Assembly (NCBI GenBank): GCA_034440355.1
Contig: JAWXBY010000014.1
Span: 47,544-111,543 of the forward strand
Origin: SZUA-430 sp034440355
GTDB lineage: Bacteria > Pseudomonadota > Alphaproteobacteria > Micropepsales > Micropepsaceae
Direction: 5' to 3'
DNA: 64,000 bases
A program made the translations under genes and the position numbers. Below are positions 15,793 through 25,083 of this stretch, piece after piece (position 1 is the first letter of the stretch; each line of letters opens with the position of its first letter). A model generated the notes under the pieces. It had not been told where the DNA came from. It ran no database searches and saw nothing but the letters and a program-made list of their open reading frames with translations.

Positions 15793-18340
15793 TCTGCATC
15801 AACGGCGGCAGCACGAACAACACCACCGCCAGAATCCATCCGAGCGATATCATCAACAGCGCGCCCATGCTCGATGTGCCGGGGTGGCTCGAGAACCACA
15901 GCGCGCCGAACCCCGACGCCGTCGCCCCCGCGCTGAAAATCACCGCGCGGGTCAGCGGCGACTGCAGCAAGTTGCGCACCCCGTTGCGCCACGCCATGAC
16001 AAAGTAGATATCGAACGCGACGCCGATGCCGAACAAGAGCGGCAACGCGATGATGTTCGCATAGTTCAGCTTCAATCCGATGACGACGCAGGTCGCAAGC
16101 GTCAACGCTCCCGCAAGCACCAACGGCACGAGCGCGAGCAGCACGCCCCGCACGCTGCCTAACGTGATCGCAAGCAATACTGCGATCGCCGCCAACGAAT
16201 AGAAACCCGCCTCCGCGAAAGCGCCCGTGATCGTGCGCCCGGACTCCTCAAGTGTGAGCGGTACGCCGACCGCCTGCGGCGCCACCGCCGTCACCGCGGC
16301 GACGAACCGCGAGAGCGTCGCGTTGTCCGTCGGATCGCCCTTCGGATAGATGCGCACGCGCACCTCGCCGGACGGTGCGATGAAGTCGCGCGCGATTTCC
16401 GGCGGCAACGTCTCAAGCGTCACCGCTTCCGCCGCCAACAGACTGCGCACATTGCTGAGCAGCGTCGGCAATCCCGAAATGATCCGCGCGACCATGCTCG
16501 CGCGCGTCGCAGCGTCCGTGCTCGACAGAGTCTCAAGCCCGCCGGCAAGAGAACGCGCCACCTGCGCAGCCTCGTTGGTCGCCGCTCCCGCCGCCTTGCG
16601 TAAAGCGGTCGCCGTCGCACGGGCGCTTTCGACGATGTCAGCATCGGTGGGCAGAGGCTTTGTCGCGACCGGATTGAGCGCGAGATCAAGCACCAACGCC
16701 GCATCCGCAATCAACGCCAGCTTCGCCTCCTGATCCGCCGGAATGAAGTCGTCAATCGTGAGAACCTTCGCGACCTCCGGCAGCGCGCGCAGCCGCTCCG
16801 CCAACGCAGCCGCCGCTGCACGCGTCGGCGTCAGCGCATCCATCGCATTCGGCGACCGGTCCGGATCGTGCGCGAGGTCCAACAGCGTCGAGATCGACTC
16901 GGACTCGCGCGACCGCAAATTCAACAAATTGAAATCGAACGACAGCGCCGGCAGCACCGCGACCGCCGCTGCGCCGAGTACGGCCGCAAACCCCACAAAC
17001 ACCCACGGCCGCCTGAGCAGCAACGCATCAAGTCCCGCGAGCCCGCGAAACCCTGCCTCGGCGCCTTCTTGAGCCGGCGCGAGCACCTTGATCAACGCCG
17101 GCAGCAACGTCAGCGTCAGCAAGAACGTCAGCACCATGCCGCTGCCCGCAATGAGACCGAGTTCCGCCACGCCGCGATAACTCGTCGGCAGAAAGCCCAA
17201 GAAGCCCGCCGTGATCGCAAACGCGGCCAGCGTCAATGACGGTCCGATCCCGTGCGCCGCCGAGACGATCGCGCGCTCCAGCGTCAACCCCTGATGCCGC
17301 TCGGCGCGATAGCGCACGCCGAACTGAATCCCGAAATCGACGCCAAGCCCGACGAACAACGCTATGAACGCGACCGAAATGATGTTGAAGGCCTCGACCA
17401 TCACAAGCCCAAGCGCCGTGGTGATGAGAAGTCCCGTCAGGACCGTAGCAAGCACGCCCACGACAAGTTGCCAGGACCGGAACGCAAGCCACAGCATGAG
17501 CACGATCACACCGATCGTCGCCGCCGCGATCGGCACGGCGCGCTCGGTCAGCGTCGCGAACTCCTCGTCGAAGATCGGCACCGGCCCCGTCAAGCGCACG
17601 CGAACGTCGCCAAGCCCAAGCGCCTGCACCGCATCGCGGATCGCGGCGGTCGGCTTCGCGCCAGGCTTAAGGCCGCCGAAATCGACTTTGACCAGCGCCT
17701 CGATCACGCGCCGCGTCTCGCGCAGATCGGGCTCGCCCTCCATCATCATCTTCCGCCACGACAGCGGCTGAGGCTTTGCAGCGAGCGACAGCTGCAACTC
17801 GCGCATCGGCCGCTCCAGCCGCTCGAGCGTGATCTGCCCCTCCTCGATGCCGAGAAGCGCCGTCGAAAGCGCATCCATCACGCCGCGTGCCGACGGATCC
17901 GCGGCCAGCGCGCCCAGGAACGGCTGCGCCGCGATCAACTGCTCCGCCGCCGACTGCGTCTGCGCGAGCGGCAGATAAAGCAACCCGTTGCGCTCGAAGA
18001 ACGGCCCGCCGCCAGGCTGGCGTAGCGAGAGAAACAAGTCCGTCTGCTTCGCCAGCGCACCGCTCAGCGCCGCCGCGGCTTCTTGCGTGCGCTCCGGCGT
18101 CGGCCCGTCGATGACGATCAGGATCAAGTTCGCCGGCTGCGGAAACACCTCGCGAAACTGCGCTTCAGCCTTGCGCCACGGCAAGTCCGGCGACACGAGC
18201 TTCGTCGTATCGGTATTCATCTTGAAATGCGTCGCCGCATACCCCGCCGCCGCGACCGCGAACACGGCGGCAAGCAAAAGCACGAACCCCGACCGCCGCA
18301 CACAAAACGCGACGACGCCTGCGATACCCGAGCCAAGCAT
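15758..18340 (-). CDS. hpnN: HpnN, hopanoid-associated RND-family transporter
   Basis: An 860-residue RND/MMPL-type membrane protein. One N-terminal helix (GFVLLLAAVFAVAAAGYAA) leads into a large periplasmic domain (about 40-265), five helices (270-430), a second helix at about 450, a second periplasmic domain (about 475-710) and five more helices to the end. This duplicated layout and length match HpnN, which moves hopanoids from inner to outer membrane. GVGVDFGIQFGVRYRAERHQ after helix 4 is a typical RND signature. The gene faces hpnM; no squalene-hopene cyclase or other hopanoid biosynthesis gene lies in the window. Confidence 0.87.
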   Translation of the reverse strand: MLGSGIAGVVAFCVRRSGFVLLLAAVFAVAAAGYAATHFKMNTDTTKLVSPDLPWRKAEAQFREVFPQPANLILIVIDGPTPERTQEAAAALSGALAKQTDLFLSLRQPGGGPFFERNGLLYLPLAQTQSAAEQLIAAQPFLGALAADPSARGVMDALSTALLGIEEGQITLERLERPMRELQLSLAAKPQPLSWRKMMMEGEPDLRETRRVIEALVKVDFGGLKPGAKPTAAIRDAVQALGLGDVRVRLTGPVPIFDEEFATLTERAVPIAAATIGVIVLMLWLAFRSWQLVVGVLATVLTGLLITTALGLVMVEAFNIISVAFIALFVGLGVDFGIQFGVRYRAERHQGLTLERAIVSAAHGIGPSLTLAAFAITAGFLGFLPTSYRGVAELGLIAGSGMVLTFLLTLTLLPALIKVLAPAQEGAEAGFRGLAGLDALLLRRPWVFVGFAAVLGAAAVAVLPALSFDFNLLNLRSRESESISTLLDLAHDPDRSPNAMDALTPTRAAAAALAERLRALPEVAKVLTIDDFIPADQEAKLALIADAALVLDLALNPVATKPLPTDADIVESARATATALRKAAGAATNEAAQVARSLAGGLETLSSTDAATRASMVARIISGLPTLLSNVRSLLAAEAVTLETLPPEIARDFIAPSGEVRVRIYPKGDPTDNATLSRFVAAVTAVAPQAVGVPLTLEESGRTITGAFAEAGFYSLAAIAVLLAITLGSVRGVLLALVPLVLAGALTLATCVVIGLKLNYANIIALPLLFGIGVAFDIYFVMAWRNGVRNLLQSPLTRAVIFSAGATASGFGALWFSSHPGTSSMGALLMISLGWILAVVLFVLPPLMQITETRSGPSPP

Positions 18341-18373
18341 AGATCCGTGCGTCCCCTCGTGGCCCGGCCGACG

Positions 18374-18859
18374 TTAGCTCGCCGACGCGCGTTGCCGCTT
18401 CGACCTATTGATAGCCTCATCGAGCGCCGACAGAAACCGCGATCGATCCCCGGCCGCAAACGGCTTCGGTCCGCCCGTGATCTCGCCCGTCGATCGCAGA
18501 TGCTCCATCAACCCGCGCTGCGCCATCGCCGCCCCGATCGAGCTTGTTGTGAACGGCCGCCCCGTCGGCCCAATGACCTCGGCGCCCGCCTGCAAACACC
18601 GATGCGCCAGCGGAATGTCGGCCGTGACCACAACATCCCCACGCACGGCACGCTCGGCGATCCAATCGTCGGCAACGTCGGGCCCAGCCTCGACAACGAC
18701 GGCTTCGATCAACGGATCGGGCGGCACGCGAATGCCGCCGTTGGAAACCACGTAAACCTTAAGCCCATACCGCCGCGCCACCCGATAAACCTCCTCCTTC
18801 ACCGGACAGGCATCGGCATCGACAAAAATCTCGATCGGTTTGGCGGCGGGTTCGCTCAT
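18374..18859 (-). CDS. YaiI/YqxD family protein (DUF188)
   Basis: A 161-residue protein of the YaiI/YqxD family with a PIN-like fold. The N-terminal IFVDADACPVKEEVYRVA holds the family's acidic residues, VVTADIPLAHRCL is the second signature, and the C-terminal GGPKPFAAGDRSRF the third. The biochemical role of the family is not settled, although the acidic cluster resembles a nuclease site. The ATG at 18859 gives the family's usual start; in-frame codons upstream would overlap the next promoter. It follows hpnN upstream on the same strand by 33 bp and may share its transcript. Confidence 0.9.
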   Translation of the reverse strand: MSEPAAKPIEIFVDADACPVKEEVYRVARRYGLKVYVVSNGGIRVPPDPLIEAVVVEAGPDVADDWIAERAVRGDVVVTADIPLAHRCLQAGAEVIGPTGRPFTTSSIGAAMAQRGLMEHLRSTGEITGGPKPFAAGDRSRFLSALDEAINRSKRQRASAS

Positions 18860-18924
18860 GGCGGCCGATCTTGCGAACAATTCGTTTGGACACAAGCAGG
18901 GACTTGAGCGATGAGAAGCCCGCA

Positions 18925-20121
18925 ATGCACAAACCCCAATCCATCGCCGTCATCGGCGCAGGCCCCGCAGGCCTCATGGCCGCCGACATCCTCAGCGCCG
19001 CGGGGCTCACCGTGACGGTCTACGACCGCATGCCCTCCGTCGCGCGCAAGCTGCTGATCGCGGGCAGGGGCGGGCTTAACCTGACGCATTCCGAACCGCT
19101 CGACCGCTTCAAAGCTCGCTACGGCGCAGCCGCCGCACGCCTCGCCCCGATCATCGAGGCCTTCCCGCCGCAAGCCCTGATCGAATGGGCGGAAGGTCTC
19201 GGCCAACCCACCTTCGTCGGCAGCAGCGGCCGCATCTTCCCAAAATCACTCAAGGCGTCCCCGCTACTGCGCGCCTGGCTCGCCCGCCTCAACACGCAGG
19301 GCGTCGAAATCAAAACGCGCCATAGCTGGCAAGGTTGGACCGCAACCGGCGACCTGATCTTCGCGAACGACGTGACGGCCAAAGCCGACGCGACGATCCT
19401 GGCGCTCGGCGGCGCGAGCTGGCCGCGCCTGGGCTCGAACGGCGCTTGGGTCGACATCTTCGTCAAGCAAGGTGTCCCCATAACGCCGCTGCGTCCGGCG
19501 AACATGGGCTTCACCGTCGCCTGGAGTGACCCCCTCCGCCGCTTCGAAGGCGAACCCCTGAAAGCCATCGCACTCACCTTCAACGGCCGCACCGTCCGCG
19601 GCGAAGCGATGATCACCAAAACCGGCATCGAAGGCGGCGCCTTCTACGCCCTCTCCGCGCCATTGCGCGAAGCGATAGAAGGGCAGGGAACGGCAACCCC
19701 AACCATCGACCTCCGCCCCGACATCACCCAAGCCGATCTCACAACCAAACTGTCCCGCCCGCGCGGCAGCGACAGCCTCTCCAACTTCCTGCGCAAAGCG
19801 ATCAACCTCGCGCCGGTCGCCATCAACCTCCTGCGCGAAACATACGGCGCACCGGCTGCCGACTCCGCAACGCTCGCCGCTCAAATCAAAGCCGCGCCTC
19901 TCAAACTCACCGGCACACAACCGATCGAGCGCGCAATCTCAACCGCAGGCGGCATCAAACTCGAAGCCCTCGACGAAGACCTGATGCTGCGCGCTATGCC
20001 GAACGTCTACGCCGTCGGCGAAATGCTCGACTGGGAAGCCCCGACAGGCGGCTATCTCCTCCAAGCAACCTTCGCTACCGCCGTCACCGCCGCCCGCGCG
20101 ATCCTACGCAAGAAAAGCTAA
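18925..20121 (+). CDS. FAD-dependent HI0933/BaiN-like flavoprotein (TIGR03862 type)
   Basis: A 398-residue flavoprotein. The FAD-binding motif GAGPAGLMAADILSAAG lies at about residues 9-26, followed by VARKLLIAGRGGLNLTHS, the hallmark of the HI0933/BaiN family. ALGGASWPRLGSNG is the middle motif and VYAVGEMLDWEAPTGGYLLQ the C-terminal FAD site. Members are predicted NAD(P)/FAD oxidoreductases of unknown substrate. The start at ATG 18925 is two bases off perfect family length. Its stop overlaps the stop of the facing lipoprotein gene by 4 bp. It is divergent from the YaiI gene, with 65 bp between starts. Confidence 0.85.
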   Translation: MHKPQSIAVIGAGPAGLMAADILSAAGLTVTVYDRMPSVARKLLIAGRGGLNLTHSEPLDRFKARYGAAAARLAPIIEAFPPQALIEWAEGLGQPTFVGSSGRIFPKSLKASPLLRAWLARLNTQGVEIKTRHSWQGWTATGDLIFANDVTAKADATILALGGASWPRLGSNGAWVDIFVKQGVPITPLRPANMGFTVAWSDPLRRFEGEPLKAIALTFNGRTVRGEAMITKTGIEGGAFYALSAPLREAIEGQGTATPTIDLRPDITQADLTTKLSRPRGSDSLSNFLRKAINLAPVAINLLRETYGAPAADSATLAAQIKAAPLKLTGTQPIERAISTAGGIKLEALDEDLMLRAMPNVYAVGEMLDWEAPTGGYLLQATFATAVTAARAILRKKS

Positions 20122-21809
20122 GCCGGCTTCCATCCCGGCCCGCGCACGAAGCGTCCCGGCGTAGCGCCGGTATGCTCGCCGTCGCGCAGCACCTGCACGC
20201 CGTTGACGAGCACGTGGCTTACGCCCGTCGAATACTGATGCGGCTTAGCGAATGTCGCGTGATCCTGAATCTTCGCCGGATCGAACACGACGACGTCGGC
20301 CACGTACCCTTGCGCCAACCGCCCGCGATCCTTCAGCCGCAGCTGCTGAGCCGGCAACCCCGTCACGCGGCGAATCCCTTCGGCAAGTGAAATCACCTTC
20401 TCCTCGCGCACATACTTCGCGAAGAAGCGCGCGAACGCCCCATACGCCCGCGGATGCGGATTGGATTTCAGGAACACGCCCTCGGGCGCGAGGCTCTCCG
20501 CGTCCGACCCAACCGCCGTGAACGGCCAAGCGATGTTGCGCCGGATATTCTCCTCGTTCATCACGAAGTACGCGGTCCCCACGCGGCTGCCGTCCTCGAT
20601 GACGAGATCGATCATCGCATCTTCCGGCGACACGCCGCGCATCTTCGCGACCTCCGCCAGCGACTTGCCGGTCAGCGGCTTCAGCTTGTCGTTCTTGAAC
20701 GCAATCAGCAGAACTTTGTCGGGGCTGCCCGCCGCCTGATAGAGGCTCTCCCACCCCACAGCCGGCGCGCGCATCTCGCGCAACACCCGCGCGCGCAACT
20801 CCGGTTGTTTCAAACGCGCGATCCACGCGCTCAAGCCGCCTTCCTGCACCCACAGCGGCATCGCGGCGTCGAGCCCCGTCGCACCCGCCGTGTACGGATA
20901 AATATTTGCGCTGACGTCGATGCCCTTCGCGCGCGCCGCGTTCAGCCGCGCGATTCCCGCCTTCGACTTCGTCCAGTTCTTCGCGCCCGCAGGCTTCATA
21001 TGATACATCGTCACCGGCGCTCCGGTGCGCTGCCCGATCTCGATAAGCTCGTCGATCGCCTCCAAGAACCGGTCCGCCTCGCTGCGAATGTGCGAGATAT
21101 ACCCACCGCCGAACTCATGCGCCGCCGCCGTCAGCGCGACCAGCTCATCCGTCTTCGCAAAACTCCCCGGCGCATAGATCAGCGACGAGCCGACGCCCAG
21201 CGCCCCCTCGCGCATCGCCCCGCGCACCAACTCCTGCATCGCCACAAGCTGCGCCTTCGTCGGCTGCACGTTGTCAAATCCCAAGACATGCGCGCGCACC
21301 GTCGCCGCGCCGACGAACGAGGCGACGTTGGTCGAAACGCCGCGCCGCTCCAGCAGTTCGAGATACTGTCCCAGCGTCGTCCACGACACGTCGTATTTGA
21401 TGTCGGACTGCAGCTTCACGGCCTCCGCCTTCATGGCGTCGTTCAAAGGCCCCATGGAGTCCCCTTCGCCCATCACCTCCAGCGTCACGCCCTGGCGAAT
21501 GTCGCTCTGCGACTTCCCGTCATGCAGCAAACTCTCGTTCGCCCACGACAGCATGTTGATGAACCCCGGCGCGACGGCGAGCCCCCGCGCATCGATCACA
21601 TGCCGCGCCCGCGCCGTCGAAAGGTTGCCGAACAGCGCCAGCCGGTCGCCGACGATCGCCACATCCTCCCGCCGCCCCGGCGCCCCCGTCCCGTCGAACA
21701 CGGTGCCGCCGCGAATGAGCACGTCGATCCCGACACTCTTCGGAACGCTCTCACAAGCCGCAAGCAAAGCAGCGGCCGAAGACGTCACTAGAAACTGACG
21801 GCGATCCAT
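20118..21809 (-). CDS. Tat-exported lipoprotein, D-aminoacylase-like amidohydrolase lacking HxH
   Basis: A 563-residue amidohydrolase-3 family protein. The N-terminus reads MDRRQFLVTSSAAALLAAC, which combines a twin-arginine-like motif with a lipobox and Cys19, so a folded, lipid-anchored periplasmic or outer-membrane protein is likely. The usual DxHxH is replaced by N85-M-L-S-W89 in GFINMLSWANES. Later family residues remain: YISHIRSE, YHMKPAG and AVGSDAE. So it may bind one metal, work differently, or be a non-catalytic relative. The ATG at 21809 is preceded by ggggac. It stands alone on its strand. It differs strongly from the intact deacylase at 10066. Confidence 0.82.
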   Translation of the reverse strand: MDRRQFLVTSSAAALLAACESVPKSVGIDVLIRGGTVFDGTGAPGRREDVAIVGDRLALFGNLSTARARHVIDARGLAVAPGFINMLSWANESLLHDGKSQSDIRQGVTLEVMGEGDSMGPLNDAMKAEAVKLQSDIKYDVSWTTLGQYLELLERRGVSTNVASFVGAATVRAHVLGFDNVQPTKAQLVAMQELVRGAMREGALGVGSSLIYAPGSFAKTDELVALTAAAHEFGGGYISHIRSEADRFLEAIDELIEIGQRTGAPVTMYHMKPAGAKNWTKSKAGIARLNAARAKGIDVSANIYPYTAGATGLDAAMPLWVQEGGLSAWIARLKQPELRARVLREMRAPAVGWESLYQAAGSPDKVLLIAFKNDKLKPLTGKSLAEVAKMRGVSPEDAMIDLVIEDGSRVGTAYFVMNEENIRRNIAWPFTAVGSDAESLAPEGVFLKSNPHPRAYGAFARFFAKYVREEKVISLAEGIRRVTGLPAQQLRLKDRGRLAQGYVADVVVFDPAKIQDHATFAKPHQYSTGVSHVLVNGVQVLRDGEHTGATPGRFVRGPGWKPA

Positions 21810-21941
21810 TGGTGTCCCCACGCCTGACTTAACAACGAAGAATCAACATACGCCACGCCCCATATACACGGCTAGCGTGGGGCTGGAGTGCATCAACAAT
21901 TGGCTATAGATTGATAAGGACAGTTCGGAAGGACCGCCATC

Positions 21942-22187
21942 ATGTTCACGCAGTGCTTTGGCATGTTGATGACAGACGAGCGTCTCGCGAGGGAAGCGCT
22001 CGCCGTCTCTGGCGCTGTCACTGCGGCCGCCTTGATGTTTGTCGTCACCGCAAAGACAGCGGCGCGCCGCTTCGTCGGCCCCCGAACACTGCATGCGCTC
22101 ACGGAAGCTGCTGCCATATTGGCGCTCTTACTCGGCGGCCTCATCGTGCAGATCGGCCTCATTGCCGAAACCGTACCGACGTACTGA
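21942..22187 (+). CDS. Small two-helix membrane protein, function unknown
   Basis: Encodes 81 residues: a short cytoplasmic start, a first helix at about 19-39 (ALAVSGAVTAAALMFVVTA), a basic loop (KTAARRF) and a second helix at about 54-74 (AAAILALLLGGLIVQIGLIA). A ggaagga ribosome-binding site lies about 12 bp before the ATG. The positive loop suggests both termini are outside. No family is recognised. It ends 3 bp before the stop of the facing monooxygenase gene. The size and two-helix plan resemble the gene at 1933-2163, but I see no convincing sequence similarity. Confidence 0.55.
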   Translation: MFTQCFGMLMTDERLAREALAVSGAVTAAALMFVVTAKTAARRFVGPRTLHALTEAAAILALLLGGLIVQIGLIAETVPTY

Positions 22188-22190
22188 CGT

Positions 22191-24002
22191 TCAGCTCACC
22201 GACAACCCCGGCATATCCTCTTTCGCCCGCCACTCGCGCGCGAGTTCGAAGAACGCCACCGACCCCGGTCCATAGAGCCCGTCCAAGAACCCGGCGCCCG
22301 CGCGCCCCTCGCCGTTGTAGTAGCCCGGCGTGCACTCCGCGCGAAACGCCGCATTCTGCAACGCGTTACGCTTGATCGTGTCGATCCACGCCGCCTCGCC
22401 CTCAGGCGTCACCTCAACCTTCGCCGCCTGACGCTCGCCCGCGCGCCGCACGACATCGGCGATGTGAAACGCCTGCTCATCCAGCATGTGCGGAAAGTTC
22501 GGCGTCAACGTGTTCTGCGTAATGCCCATATGGAAGAGGTTCGGGAAGCCATGCGCGTAAAGCCCGTGCAACGTCTTCATGCCGCCCGACCAATGATCGG
22601 TCAGCGTCCGCCCCTCGCGCCCATGCACCTCAAACCCCGCGCGCCGCGTATAGGCGGTGCCCACCTCGAACCCGGTCGCAAAGATGATGCAGTCGACCGG
22701 ATACTCGACGCCGTCGAACACCAACCCCGTCTCGGTGACACGATCAACCCCGCGTCCCAGCGTATCGACCAGCGTCACGTTCGGCCGGTTGAACGTGGGA
22801 AGATACTCGTCGTTGAACGTCGGCCGCTTGCAGAACTGCCGATACCAAGGCTTCAACGCTTCGGCCGTCTTCTTGTCCTTGACGATCGCATCCACGCGCG
22901 CGCGAACCTGGTTCATCTTGCGGAAGTCGGCGAGCTCCATCTCCCGCGCCATCTCTTCCGGCGACATCGCGCCCGCACCCGGCCGCCGCAAAGCCGCCAT
23001 CGTCGCCAAATTGCGAATGATGTCCGTCCACCCGTCGCTGACCAAATCCTCGTCCTGATGGCCGCCGTTGACGAGAATGTTGAAATTCTCCATCCGCCGT
23101 TTCTGCCACCCGGGCGTCAGCGACTTCACCCAAGCCGGATCGGTCGGCCCATTGCCGCGCACGTCGACGGAAGAGGGCGTCCGCTGAAACACATAAAGAT
23201 GCTTCGCATGACGCGCGAGATGCGGCACGCACTGAATGGCCGTCGCGCCGGTGCCGATGATCGCAACCCGCTTATCGGCAAGCTTATCGAGCCCACCCTC
23301 CGACGACCCGCCGGTATAGTCATAGTCCCAGCGGCTGGTATGAAAACTATGTCCCCGAAACGTCTCGATCCCAGGAATCCCAGGCAGCTTCGGCCGGTTC
23401 AAAGGCCCGCTCGACATCACCACATACCGCGCCTTCATATGGTCGTCGCGATTGGTGGTGATCAACCACTTCTGCTCATCCTCCAGCCAGCGAACCTCCC
23501 GGATCTCCGTCTGGAAACAAGCCTTGCTGTAAAGATCGAACGTCTCGCCGATACGCCGCGCATGCGCGCGTATCTCGGCCGCGAAACTGTATTTCTCCTT
23601 CGGGATAAACCCCGTCTCTTCCAGCAGCGGCAGATAGATATAAGCCTCGATATCGCACTGCGCGCCCGGATAGCGGTTCCAATACCAAGTCCCGCCAAAG
23701 TCGCCGCCCTTCTCGACAATGCGAATGTCCCGAACCCCAGCCTCCCGCAACCGCGCCGCCGCAATCTGCCCGCCAAACCCACCACCGACGACAAGAACAT
23801 CAACCTCGTCGTTCAGCGGAGTCCGCGAAAACCGAGCCTCAACATAAGGATCATCGACATACCGGCTAAAATCCCCGGCCGCCTCGACATACTGCGCATC
23901 CATATCCGGCCGCAGCCGCCGATCGCGTTCCTCGCGATATTTCTGACGCAGCGCATCAGGATCAAAATCAAGTGCCGAAGCATTCGTGTGGGCCGTGCTC
24001 AT
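22191..24002 (-). CDS. Flavin-containing (type I Baeyer-Villiger-like) monooxygenase
   Basis: A 603-residue FAD/NADPH enzyme inserting oxygen next to a carbonyl. An FAD Rossmann motif (VVGGGFGGQIAAARL, near residue 73), the Baeyer-Villiger fingerprint FRGHSFHTSRWD (near 215), and an NADP motif (IIGTGATAIQCVPHLARH, near 250) appear in order. The ATGFEVGTAYTRR segment is the late FAD motif. The long N-terminal extension (residues 1-65) is seen in larger members. The substrate could be a cyclic or aromatic ketone or a steroid; nothing nearby decides this. A ggagac lies at normal distance from the ATG. A repeat lies upstream, so it is probably a single-gene transcript. Confidence 0.9.
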   Translation of the reverse strand: MSTAHTNASALDFDPDALRQKYREERDRRLRPDMDAQYVEAAGDFSRYVDDPYVEARFSRTPLNDEVDVLVVGGGFGGQIAAARLREAGVRDIRIVEKGGDFGGTWYWNRYPGAQCDIEAYIYLPLLEETGFIPKEKYSFAAEIRAHARRIGETFDLYSKACFQTEIREVRWLEDEQKWLITTNRDDHMKARYVVMSSGPLNRPKLPGIPGIETFRGHSFHTSRWDYDYTGGSSEGGLDKLADKRVAIIGTGATAIQCVPHLARHAKHLYVFQRTPSSVDVRGNGPTDPAWVKSLTPGWQKRRMENFNILVNGGHQDEDLVSDGWTDIIRNLATMAALRRPGAGAMSPEEMAREMELADFRKMNQVRARVDAIVKDKKTAEALKPWYRQFCKRPTFNDEYLPTFNRPNVTLVDTLGRGVDRVTETGLVFDGVEYPVDCIIFATGFEVGTAYTRRAGFEVHGREGRTLTDHWSGGMKTLHGLYAHGFPNLFHMGITQNTLTPNFPHMLDEQAFHIADVVRRAGERQAAKVEVTPEGEAAWIDTIKRNALQNAAFRAECTPGYYNGEGRAGAGFLDGLYGPGSVAFFELAREWRAKEDMPGLSVS

Positions 24003-24085
24003 GGAATGTCTCCAGTGGAAATGGCGATGACCGCAGCTTAACGCATCAGGCTCGCAGGTCGAGAGCGTTGCCGGTCGCGCTCAAT

Positions 24086-24140
24086 CCCCTCTCCCCTTGC
24101 GGGAGAGGACGCGAGGCGAAGCCGAGCGGGTGAGGGGTCA
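24086..24140. repeat. Short hairpin repeat related to the 14.45-kb unit
   Basis: Contains cccctctccccttgc with a gggagagg partner, then gcgaggcgaagccgagc and gggtgaggggtc. It combines a ctctcccc hairpin with a GGGTGAGGGG tail as in 14444-14490. It sits between the monooxygenase gene and the secreted protein gene. Confidence 0.6.
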
Positions 24141-24182
24141 GGGCAGCTAAGCTGGCTGACGGCGGTGCCGCAGCAGGAGAAG

Positions 24183-24845
24183 TCACCGAACCGGCACGAC
24201 CTCTGCGTAAGGCCGCCACGTCCGCTCGGCATTGCTGTCGCGGCAGGCATAGTGCTTGTCGCGCGTTTCGCAGAAAGCATACCGGCCGCTTTCCAATCCG
24301 AACACGAGATCGGCGCCGCTGCGCACCATAAGATAAAGCGTCCGCTGATCCGCGTTGATATAGACGGGCCCATCGTGCCACTGAATGGACGACACGCTGT
24401 GGCCGAACGCCTCGATTTCCTCGGCCGAGAACAAGTCCGCGAGCGAGTAGGCCTTCGTGACCTTACCGTCCGGGCAATAGATCGCCACGACCGCGCCGTA
24501 GCCGCGATTGTGCCAATTGTCGACCGTCGCCAACCGCCCGTCATTCGCGACGAAAAATGAAACCGGCGCAATCGGATTGCGCAGCGTGGCCGTCCCCGTC
24601 AACCGATAAGACCGATCCGCCTCGCGCCGATAAAACTCCGCCGTCGCATACTTCCCCTTCTTCGCGCTCGCAAAGCCGAAGGTATCGCCCAAACTCTCGC
24701 CCGGAACGACGCGCACGAAATAATCGCGCGACGCACTGAAAACCTCATCGACAACAGGCCCCGGCCAACTATCCGCCCGCGCCACGAAAGCGGTGGCCCA
24801 CAGCGCAAGCACAAACGGCAGAACGCGTTCAGCGTATCGAATCAT
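24183..24845 (-). CDS. Secreted protein of unknown function
   Basis: A 220-residue protein with a signal peptide (ERVLPFVLALWATAFVARADS, cleavage near residue 25). The mature part looks beta-rich and has three cysteines (one in YCPDG, two in FCETRDKHYAC) and a tryptophan-rich stretch (VDNWHNRGYG). NDGRLATVDNWHNRGYGAVV resembles one blade of a repeat protein, but no clear repeat is seen. I do not recognise a family. It is probably periplasmic. It is transcribed alone; the 240 bp upstream hold no other gene. Confidence 0.65.
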   Translation of the reverse strand: MIRYAERVLPFVLALWATAFVARADSWPGPVVDEVFSASRDYFVRVVPGESLGDTFGFASAKKGKYATAEFYRREADRSYRLTGTATLRNPIAPVSFFVANDGRLATVDNWHNRGYGAVVAIYCPDGKVTKAYSLADLFSAEEIEAFGHSVSSIQWHDGPVYINADQRTLYLMVRSGADLVFGLESGRYAFCETRDKHYACRDSNAERTWRPYAEVVPVR

Positions 24846-25083
24846 TGCACCGGCTCCCGCATCGGAAATCCTACGGCACTTGAGTCACCGTAAGTCCACC
24901 AAGTAGCGATCGCAAACGAGGCAACATCATGTCGTGGCGCCGAACCTCGGAAGCGGAAATTGACATATTGGCACCCCACCTGAAATTAACTCTCGCCGGC
25001 CAACCAATCACGACGCCGCGGGTGTTTCGGCGCGCCGGATGCAAGCTGAGAAGGCCGCAGGTCTCATTCTTTGAAACGAGCGC

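Noticed and set aside
20454..21791. Long frame opposite the Tat lipoprotein gene
   Set aside because: Composition is dominated by Arg and His with no recognisable domain; the lipoprotein frame has a signal peptide and family motifs.
22464..24041. Open frame of over 500 codons opposite the monooxygenase gene
   Set aside because: The monooxygenase has complete cofactor motifs; the opposite frame has none and no ribosome-binding site.
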